Positions 56,045-64,000 of a stretch of 64,000 nt of DNA are shown piece by piece. A program made the translations under genes and the position numbers. This stretch comes from Macrocybe gigantea. Its lineage: Eukaryota > Basidiomycota > Agaricomycetes > Agaricales > Callistosporiaceae. Within the stretch, counting starts at the first letter, position 1; each line of letters opens with the position of its first letter. The DNA lies in the NCBI GenBank assembly GCA_011319805.1, contig SJRY01000050.1, positions 186,001-250,000 of the forward strand, written 5' to 3'. The notes below the pieces were generated by a model. The model searched no databases. It saw only the letters and a program-made list of their open reading frames with translations, and was not told the origin of the DNA.

Positions 56045-56051
56045 TATAAAC
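56045..56051 (+). promoter_or_regulatory. TATA-like element of the esterase gene
   Basis: TATAAAC about 75 bases upstream of the ATG at 56119. Confidence 0.4.
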
Positions 56052-56118
56052 GGAGTTGAAGCAGTTCCCTCCTCGTGCTTAAAAGACTCGATTTGAAGTT
56101 CTGGAGCAGACGAGCAAT

Positions 56119-58466
56119 ATGTTGTCTTTTATCCCTCTCCTTGCTCTATTCGGCATATGCCAAGCTGCCCCGCCTCAAGTGCAGCTTGGAAACACCATAT
56201 TGATTGGCAGAGACGTCACTGGCTTGAAACAAGATTTCTTCGGAGGTAGGTTGCGCCCTGACTATGTGATTCCGTTGTGAAATAAGGAAAACCAGGTATT
56301 CCTTTTGCTGAAAAGCCATTGGGGGCTTTGCGACTTCTGCCACCTGTCTTGAAGACTCGACTCACCGGAGCGACGTTCGACGCCAGTAATTTCGGCCCTG
56401 CATGTCTACAACCAGTAAGAGTGACCATCGCTCAGTACGTTAAAATATTAATGATGAATTCACTGCAAAATAGGGCTCAAACTCTGCCATGTCCGAGGAC
56501 TGTCTGACAATCAATATCTTCCGCCCTTCCGGCATTTCTCCCACAGCATCTTTGCCTATTGTATGTTCTCCAACAACAGTATGCATGCCAACTAGGTTCA
56601 GATCGATTGTTCTAGCTATTCTGGACGTAAGACGTCTCCATAAAGCAATATCTTGATCGGGATGGTTCACGTCGTCAATCCTAACTCCTAGATATGGAGG
56701 AGGATTCCAAGGCGGCGCTTCGAGTCAGTACAATGGAAGCGCGATAGTCGCCCAAAGCGTGACCCGAGTATGTCTTCCTTGTCATCGGTCGCATCAAAAA
56801 CTCAGTCACGTTCAGGGAACCCCTCTTATTTATGTCAATTTCAACTACAGGCTCGGTCCATTGGGATTCCCTCAAGGTGCTGAAGGTATACTAATCTTGC
56901 TTTGATTCGATTGCATCTTTCCCTGACTGAATCTCCTCAGCGGATAAAAGTGGGGTCCTTAATTTGGGTTTAAGGGACCAGTTGGCGGCTCTGGAATGGG
57001 TGCAAGAAAATATTCACTTATTCGGCGGCGACAAAACAAAGGTGACGCTTCTTTGGACACGAGACTTTCTCAGAGCTGAATCATGACTAGGTTACCCTTT
57101 TCGGAGAAAGCGCTGGCTCGATGATGACATCGGTTCTGTTCCTGAATTCTTCAATTGAACGTCTGGCACGGGGAGCAGTAAGTCATGCTCCACGACTGGT
57201 GTTTAGTATTGGTCAGTTACGATCAATACAAGATATTTGAATCGGGTCAAGCAGCTTCACCCATAACTCATAACGCTGAACGTCGAGAGATTGATTGGAC
57301 AAATTTCGTGGCCGGTGTGCCTCACTGTGCCTCCATAGCAACTAGTGGGAATACCCTCAGCTGTCTAAGAACCGCCAACTCGAGCGAAATTCTCCAGGGC
57401 CTTTTGGCTACGATTGCTAAGGCTCCTGCGCTTCTCGCTTTCAACCCCACCATCGACGGTCCCGGAGGGCTTTACCCCGATATCGCCTCGAACGTGATCG
57501 CGCAAGGTCACTTTGCTCGCCTGCCATTCATGGCTGGAACGAATCAAGACGAAGGTAAGTGAAGGTCAGCTACTTTAGTGAATCTCGTTAATTCGTCATC
57601 TGTCCGGTCAGGAACTGCCTTTATACCTTCGAATATCAACTCCGAACAGACAATTTCCGACATCATTATCGCCAACTATTCTCCTCCCTTGGTCCCGCCG
57701 GAGCAGTTGGCATCTACAGTCCAGACGCTCTTGACTGATTTTTACCCCAATGTCCAGCCTTGGGTTCGCCGTTCAACACGGGTAATCAAACCTTTGGTCT
57801 CAACCCCATTTTCAAGCAATCAGCCGCGCTTCGTTGAGTCATGGATCTCACATTCACCAGAGATCGGTTTGTTGATTGAGCTGCGTTAGTGGGCGACATA
57901 ATGTTCCAATCTCAACGAAGATTCTGGTCGCGGACGCTGAGCAATGCTGGAGTGAAGACCTTTGGCTATCTATTCACACAACCCCAGACCCTTCCTGCAT
58001 TCCTAGGAGGTGAGACTCCGACGAAATGCTTCCAGTCCTTTTGCTTACCGTCGCCTACAGTCCCGCACGGCACTGAAATCCAATTTGTCTACGGTACCAT
58101 TCCAGCCAATTCGGCACAATCTGCGCGAACAATCAGCAGCTTTATGATGGAGTACTGGATCTCGTTTGCGACGAGTTTGGATCCTAATGATGGACGGGGT
58201 ATCGCGAGTAAATCGTCTCTTTTTCTTGATATGGAGAATCATCGTTTATGCCGCTTTTCAGGGCCGCACTGGGATCAATACACACCAAACCATCAGGTAA
58301 GAGAAGGCATGCCGATGTTCGGGATGTTAGCGTTTGATGAGCCCATTTCTAGTTCGTGTTGCAGTTGAACGGCGACAATACTACCATGATACCCGACAAC
58401 TACCGTGAAAGCGGAATCGCTTTCATTAATTCCGTTCCCGCCACCTTCCATCACAGGCGTTCGTAG
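56119..58466 (+). CDS. Secreted type-B carboxylesterase/lipase
   Basis: Alpha/beta-hydrolase of the cholinesterase-like carboxylesterase family (PF00135). [20 protein letters not shown] is a signal peptide. Family blocks: [51 protein letters not shown] (oxyanion hole), [36 protein letters not shown] and the nucleophile elbow [20 protein letters not shown]. The acid is in [33 protein letters not shown], an intron and [12 protein letters not shown] give the catalytic His, then [19 protein letters not shown]. It ends [12 protein letters not shown]. About eleven introns. A one-base break near 57754 (FYPNVP) needs one C to reach [19 protein letters not shown]. Substrate unknown. Divergent from the GH5 gene. 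Confidence 0.9.
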
Positions 58467-59619
58467 GGCGAGAACAACTATCGGGCTGTCAAATTTCTCT
58501 ATCTGTTTTGCATTCGATAATTGCTCCCTTCCCTTGCCTGTTATTGAGACAGCGGACATGTTGCATTGCAAAGTTTGTCTGCTGCTGATGTGATAAATAA
58601 ACGTATGTGCGTCCTGCGGCGTCGCTCGCCATTACGAGTGCTGAACAGCGCTGAATTGGATGCTGGCACCGAATTGTTTGCTTGCAACGCCGATACCAAC
58701 CATCCTCCAAACCTTTCCAAAGGTCACTCACCCCGGCCATCCGATGCGTCGACAGACCCGTTCTCTTACCCTCCCTTGCCACGCAGCCTCCGTACATGGT
58801 TGAAGTCTGTTCGCAGTTGGAAATCCACCTACATCTCGTGCGACTGTCTTCACTCTTTCATGCCATCGTCATCATGAATCACAAGGACACAAGATACACT
58901 GCAGTGCTTATCTACCACTTTTAAGGGATCTCACGTTTTCGAGCAGACATGCCGCAGACGCTTTATCCAACATCTGAGCTCACGTCCATGTGCTCGCTGT
59001 GTACATCGTGATCAAAGCCAGATCAGAATGTGCAATTACATTCGCACGCCTGCAACGAGTCAGACTCACGAGTCCAATTGACTTCGGGACCAATCGCATT
59101 CATAGACATGGTCATCTCTGCGAGAGATGAAGTCATAATAGAACCCCGTTCTGCTGCGCCCTGAGCTGCTCTGGACAGGACTGGGAGCTTTTCGTATATC
59201 AAATCTAAAATCCGCCAAGCAGAAATTCAGAATCATATACAATGCGACACCTTGGATTTTATTTTCCAGCTGAACCGCGCTGTATGTTTATCTATCTATA
59301 GACAACGTCCTACTATTTGTAGGATCCGCGATTTGGAGCCTACGGTCCGGTGTCAGAAATGGAGCGCGACTGTGGAGAACGCTTTTCACAAAACAATTCA
59401 ATTCCATATGGCTCCCTAACTATAAATAGTACTCACTCCCGATCGCGTTGTTCTCGCGAAGATCTCAGGCGCTTCTGCCGCGCGATGCCCAGAGAAGACC
59501 ATGGACATCATCATATGTTCGTGTCAAAATGGTTCTTTTTACCCGTCCATCAGTTTACTGAGATAAAGGCGTATCAAGGCGCGATATGTCACGGTGAACT
59601 TTTGGTCGCCCAGGGAAAT
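58467..59619. other. Intergenic between esterase and carboxypeptidase
   Basis: About 1.15 kb. No supported gene. Contains a TATA-like element (59421) and the leader of the carboxypeptidase gene. Confidence 0.4.
59421..59428 (+). promoter_or_regulatory. TATA-like element of the carboxypeptidase gene
   Basis: TATAAATA about 190 bases before the chosen ATG. The distance suggests a long leader or a leader intron. Confidence 0.35.
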
Positions 59620-61770
59620 ATGATGCTGCTTCACGGCCTGCTCTCGTTGGCGCTAACTCTTGGCCTCATTAACGCAAGTCCGCTGAGCACTGGCAATGGA
59701 GCGCTGTCAGCAAAAAAGACGTTCAAGTCAGCTGTCCATGATAACCTCACTTTACGATTTGTTATGGACTCCGGCGTATGCGAGACTACACCTGGCGTTC
59801 ACCAGATTTCCGGGTATGTCGACGTTGGAACGGACATGTCGATGGTGCGTCATAGCAGAAAACCATACAGCTTGAGTCGTGCTGATCTTGTCGAAGTGGT
59901 TCTGGTTCTTTGAGGCTCGCGAATCTCCAGAAACGGCACCTTTCACCCTATGGTGAGCATATCTCATGGTAAATTGAGTGCAGCAGTCTTTACCAATTGT
60001 TCCATACCTTTGAGGTTAAACGGTGGTCCTGGATGCTCATCCATGATTGGCCTTTTCCAAGGTGCGACACAGTCCATCGCCGGGATTTCTCTGACCAACC
60101 TGAGGATCAGAAAATGGCCCGTGTCTAGTTAACGCGGATGGTAAAACTACGACGACCAACCCGTTCAGGTAAAGTCTGAATGAGCCATGGTCCTGGCATC
60201 GGCCTCATGAATCGTTTTCTCCAGCTGGAACAATATCAGCAACAGTCAGTTTAAGAGTTATCCTTTTCATTGCTTCGTCAATACCGACCAGAAATCCAGT
60301 GATATATATCGACCAGCCTATTGGGACCGGTTTTTCCTTTGGTAAAGATACAGTCGACAGCACTCAAGCGGCAGCTCCCTTTGTCTGGCAAGCTTTCCAA
60401 ATTCTCTTCGAAAGCGGTCAATTTTCAAAGTTCCAGAGTCGAGAGTTGGTCACCCATCACCGCCAATCAGAGTTTTTGAAAATGTCCGTTGCAGGTTTAT
60501 CTTCGCAACCGAGAGTTATGGTGGACATTACGGCCCGGCCTTCGTCACGTACTTCAATCAACAGAATGCCAAGATAAGGAGGGGCGCTATTCAGGGCGAA
60601 GAGATAATAGTCAGCGCATTGATGATCAACAAGTTGAGCCTTCTCCCTATCGGTCGATGGTTGGTTTAATTTCTTGGAATGTAGCGGTTGGTACGATCCT
60701 CTCATCCAAAATCAAGCATATGTCGATTTTGCTACGAACGCCCCCGGATACGGACCATTGCAGACTCCAGACGTCCTTCGCGAGCTCAATGAATCGTACT
60801 TTGAGCCAGGTGGATGCAAGGAACAGGAAGAGGCATGCTACGCGGCCGGAAATTCGTCAGCTTCGAACAGAATTTGCAGAAAGGCCGATGACTTCTGCGT
60901 ATGCTAATCCACTTGCGAGCACGATGCATGTCCTTGGCTGACAGCACCGCGCAGGTCGAGAACGTCTTCATCCCAGCAGTCGGAGATCGTGATGCCAACG
61001 ATTTGCGACAGAATTCATCGGCGCTCTTCCCGCCAGAGTTCTACGTGAAGTTTTTGTTTAGTCCAGATATCCAGCAGAGAATCGGGGCAGAATCGAACTA
61101 CAGCGAATGCGCCGACGCGCCGTTTGAGCTCTTCGTCCGAACTGGTGATGTATGCGTTCAACACCTTGGGCTGTTGTCTTCCCGACGCGACTTGAACTCT
61201 GATATTAATAGGATGCAAGATCTTTGCTACCACAACTAGCTGCACTGGTGAACGCTCGCATGAAAGTCTTAATTTGGGTGCAGTGCGCTTTCTCAACGTC
61301 CTGAGTGGCAATCTCACTATTAGATTTTAGGCAGGTGACGCCGATATCAAGTAAGATAGCTTACAGATAGAGTGATCCTCTAACCCAACGTTCGTGTTCA
61401 CATCACAGCTGCAACTGGCTTGGAGGGCACGCCAGCGTCCTAGCCATGGACTGGTACGGCAAGGCAAGGCTCGCGCAAACACCGTTGACGAATATGACCA
61501 TTCACGGCAAGACGGTCGCCGCCATTCAGAATGTGGATAACTTTTCATTCGCGTGAGTGTCACTGCTGCATGTTCGCGACGCCCGATTCGATCGTGTCAC
61601 TGAGGGATCTCCGCAGGCGTGTCTATGAGGCTGGACATGAAGTGGTGAGCATTAAACGCCACGCAACGACGTGTTTGACCTTAGATCATGAACAGCCGGC
61701 TTTCCAACCAGTAGCGTCATTGGAGATCTTCAGGCAGATTATCAACAAGCAACAGCTCCATTCTGTTTGA
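59620..61770 (+). CDS. Secreted serine carboxypeptidase (S10)
   Basis: Peptidase family S10, secreted or vacuolar, removing C-terminal residues. MMLLHGLLSLALTLGLINAS is the signal peptide. Then VCETTPGVHQISGYVDVGTD, WFWFFEARESPETAPFTLW, intron, LNGGPGCSSMIGLFQ (oxyanion motif). The family's ENGPC block follows as ENGPCLVNADGKTTTTNPFS, then WNNISN and VIYIDQPIGTGFSFGKD. The active Ser is in FIFATESYGGHYGPAFVTYF. MINN, an intron and GWYDPLIQNQAYVDFATNAP follow. The Asp is in WVGDADI, beginning at about 61300 and crossing an intron; CNWLGGHASVLAMDWYGKA follows. The catalytic His is in RVYEAGHEVVSIKRHAT. It ends IINKQQLHSV. About eleven introns; the catalytic triad is complete. Some S10 relatives act as acyltransferases, but nothing here favours that. 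Confidence 0.88.
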
Positions 61771-61919
61771 GCGTTAAGCGTGGTAGAAAACGAATGTGTA
61801 CTAAAACGTAAACAGGATTCAGGAGTAAATACGTTAACTTTTCCTGGACGCAAGGGAAGAATTCGTACACATGGCATATTTAAGCAGGTAGATGCAAACG
61901 ATGGGTGTATACATTGCCA

Positions 61920-64000
61920 CTAGACTTCCGCCAGCCCAGCTTTGCTGATAAGCTTCGCGTGCATCTCACTCCGGGGTTTGATGTTGCATTGGAATGGACG
62001 AATGTGCCTGAAAATTTGCAAGAATGTGGTGTCAACACATAAAGAAGGCGATTCCAAGGAACAGGGTAAATGCCTCGTAAGCCCCGGTGACAACTTCAGT
62101 TCTGGAGTTATTTCGTTTCCGTCCTTGTCCAGCGCTTTCGATATTGACAAACTCGCCAACATCGAAGCAAAGGTGATGTAGAGGCTTCCGGATGCTAGAT
62201 GCCGGCCTGGACAAATCCTGCCGACAGAAAACCAGATCATAAGCAAGCCAAGCCATGGAAGCAGCGCAGTTCGTACCTGCGGCCGAATCCAAACGGTCCT
62301 ATTGGTAGGGGTTCTCCGTCACCCAGTGGCTTTGGAAGGTATCTTTCTGGTCTAAACTTGAATGGGTCTTTGTACACTCGCTCGTCCCAAGTCATGCCCC
62401 TGTAAACGTACATGTGATTAATATTCTCTTGCATTGCGAACCAATAGACGGACCTTGTATTAGGTATAATCAAGGAGTCTTTCGGTATGAGCATTCCGTT
62501 GTAGACGTCGTCCGCAAGCGTACGATGAGGAACACCTGTTGACTACGGTCATCAACGAATTATCAAACGGAGAGGGTGAATACAAACCAGACGGCACGAT
62601 AGGATACCATCTAACTCAGTTAATTAGCTGAGGTGCATCCAAGGAATTTGGGAATTACCGTAGGACTTCGTGAATGATGCAATCAATGTACGGAAGGCTG
62701 TCGCGATCATCAAAATCCGGTAGTCGGTCGGTACCAACGCAGGCATCAATTTCGGCCTGGGCCTTTCTTAGACACTCAGGGTTCATGACCATGGCAAAGA
62801 CGAAGACGCCAAGAGTAGCCAAAGTCTGGGGACAACCGGTTCAAAATCGCGAGCCCGACGGCCAAGAAAATTGCGTACTGTCTCTGCGCCTCCCACATAC
62901 ATGACACTAGCTACACCTTGAATATCGTGAAAGAGTCTTCTCATCGCATTGTCATCAAGACCTGCGAGTTTCGACGCAAGGAAAGAAGAGTCTGCGACAC
63001 CCTCCGCCTGTTATGCAGTTAATGCTGATGCCTATGGATGAGATGCACAGGATTCCCAACCAGCTTCTGAATGACCTGTTCGGCTGGAAACTCGTGAAAT
63101 TTCCGAACTGCCGGTCTATATCGTCGTGCAAGGTTGGCATATGTGGTTCCTGGGAACCAAGATGGGAAATATCGGACTGTAAGACCATGCAGCTCAGCGT
63201 CAGAAGGTTATTCAATTAGGAAGAAATAGAACGGATTCACGGAATGGGAAAAGGTCAACAGCCGAAGTCCCCGCTGAGGTAGACTCGGAAATCGAGTGAC
63301 ATGCCTCTTCCGCAATTTGGAGATAGGGATCTTTCTCAGATCTGACCTCATGACCGAACGCTATCTGCACTATGACACTCGCAGAGAACCTGCATGCGGA
63401 GTCTTCAAGTCAGCGACACCGGCCAAAGGTTACTGTAGGACGAACATTGAAAAGAAGAAATTGTAACGCTCGGGTTCCGTGATTAGATTCCGCAGCAGCT
63501 TACGAGCCTCTCGAGTCTGAATTGGTCGATAATCCTCGCATCGCCTTTTTGATAAGAAGTCTTGGAGCAACTTTCGATGCAATCGGAATTGCGGTCCATA
63601 TCTTAGGAATGTCAAAGCTGAACTCCAGCCCATGCTAATAGAAAACCTCAGAAATTACTTAACCGCTCTTCGAGGACAAGGGGTACGCACAGCTCAAAAA
63701 CAGGAAAAGCTGGTCGGTCGCTGTAGTTGTGGCCCCGTTTGTCGAGAAGGTCGACGGCAATTTGTGCATTATTCACGACGATGAACGTCTGCCCCGGAGT
63801 CCGCAGAGGCATGATGTCGCCTAGCAAACCATCTCCAGTCTAGAAAAGCCAGGTCGGAGAGAAAGAGGGCATCACCATATTTCTTCCTCAGTTCATAGAA
63901 ACCGATTTCCGGGTATTCTGAAGGAAACGAAAAGACATGCCCCAAGATAGGCAGTGCAGGTGGACTGGGAGGGAGGGGCAACTTTCTCCGGGACCGTTCT
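61920..64000 (-). CDS. Cytochrome P450 no. 3, start beyond window
   Basis: Microsomal P450, not closely related to the tandem pair. The window edge cuts the N-terminal anchor; the first readable text is RSRRKLPLPPSPPALPILGH (proline hinge). Then FYELRKKYGDALFLSDLAFL, GQTFIVVNNAQIAVDLLDKR, MGWSSALTFLRYGPQFRLHR (helix C) and PSWFPGTTYANLARRYRP. The I-helix is VMYVGGAET, an intron, then TLATLGVFVFAMVMNPE. ExxR is in DCIIHEVLR, then WYPIVPSGVPHRT, FRPERYLPKPLGDGEPLPIG and PFGFGRR; an intron interrupts the heme loop before ICPGRHLASGSLYITFAS, which has the cysteine ligand. It ends AKLISKAGLAEV at 61920. The pattern is like basidiomycete P450s annotated as O-methylsterigmatocystin oxidoreductase-like. 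The last intron (62008-62073) would have a GC donor and is 66 bases, so it can also be read through. Confidence 0.88.

Larger units (their letters stand above)
55543..56118. promoter_or_regulatory. Divergent GH5/esterase promoter region
   Basis: 576 bases between divergent starts. It holds a TATA-like element for each gene (55585 and about 56045). Short frames inside are not coding. Confidence 0.45.

Noticed and set aside
52425..64000. A secondary-metabolite gene cluster
   Set aside because: No polyketide, peptide or terpene synthase, no transporter and no cluster regulator are visible.
1..64000. CRISPR arrays, rRNA or tRNA genes, complete transposons
   Set aside because: No spaced repeats, no recognisable tRNA arm sequences, no rRNA blocks and no transposase or reverse-transcriptase motifs found by eye; a tRNA or repeat scan was not possible.

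Overview
The window is nuclear DNA of a filamentous basidiomycete, most likely an Agaricomycete. It has dense protein genes on both strands, many introns of about 50-70 bases with GT(A/G)..(C/T)AG borders, single genes that behave as separate transcription units, and typical mushroom families: expanded P450s, a CFEM/GPI protein, a Clp1-like protein and a basidiomycete bZIP. I recognise no rRNA, tRNA, CRISPR array or intact transposon. Protein descriptions are by family recognition from motifs; exon borders were read by eye.

Layout. 1-1286 holds nothing I can call. 1287-22061 is a compact housekeeping block: a secreted alginate-lyase-like protein, the autophagy kinase Atg1, a damaged SFM1-like arginine methyltransferase, serine palmitoyltransferase subunit LCB1, a long low-complexity coiled-coil protein, a PBDC1/Ypl225w eEF1A-chaperone homologue, an NAD-dependent epimerase/reductase, a ZZZ3-like SANT protein and the fork-protection protein Tof1/Swi1/Timeless. 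After a 2.9-kb gene-poor gap come a bZIP factor (24971), a transaldolase-like protein lacking the catalytic lysine (27025), a PHO13-type HAD phosphatase (30448), GPI-anchor enzyme GPI11/PIG-F (32193) and ribosomal protein L34 (34218).

35121-39274 holds two paralogous multi-span membrane proteins in divergent orientation around a 686-base shared promoter. 40267-46640 holds two tandemly duplicated P450s. RPL31, a CFEM GPI-protein and a Clp1-like gene fill 47169-51876. The right end (52425-64000) looks accessory: a GH5 beta-glucosidase with a C-terminal membrane anchor, a secreted type-B carboxylesterase, a secreted S10 serine carboxypeptidase and a third P450 that runs off the window.

A recurring technical feature matters to any user. 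Many otherwise well conserved genes (the lyase, Atg1, SFM1-like, ZZZ3-like, Tof1, P450 no. 2, the Clp1-like gene, the esterase and others) contain single-base frame breaks, nearly all repaired by adding one G or C to a short G/C run. I read these as assembly errors rather than pseudogenes, so automatic gene models here would be fragmented. The most interesting biological points are the lysine-less transaldolase-like protein, the divergent membrane-protein pair, the conserved GC-AG introns of the P450 genes and the SFM1-like gene that appears to have lost its SPOUT core.
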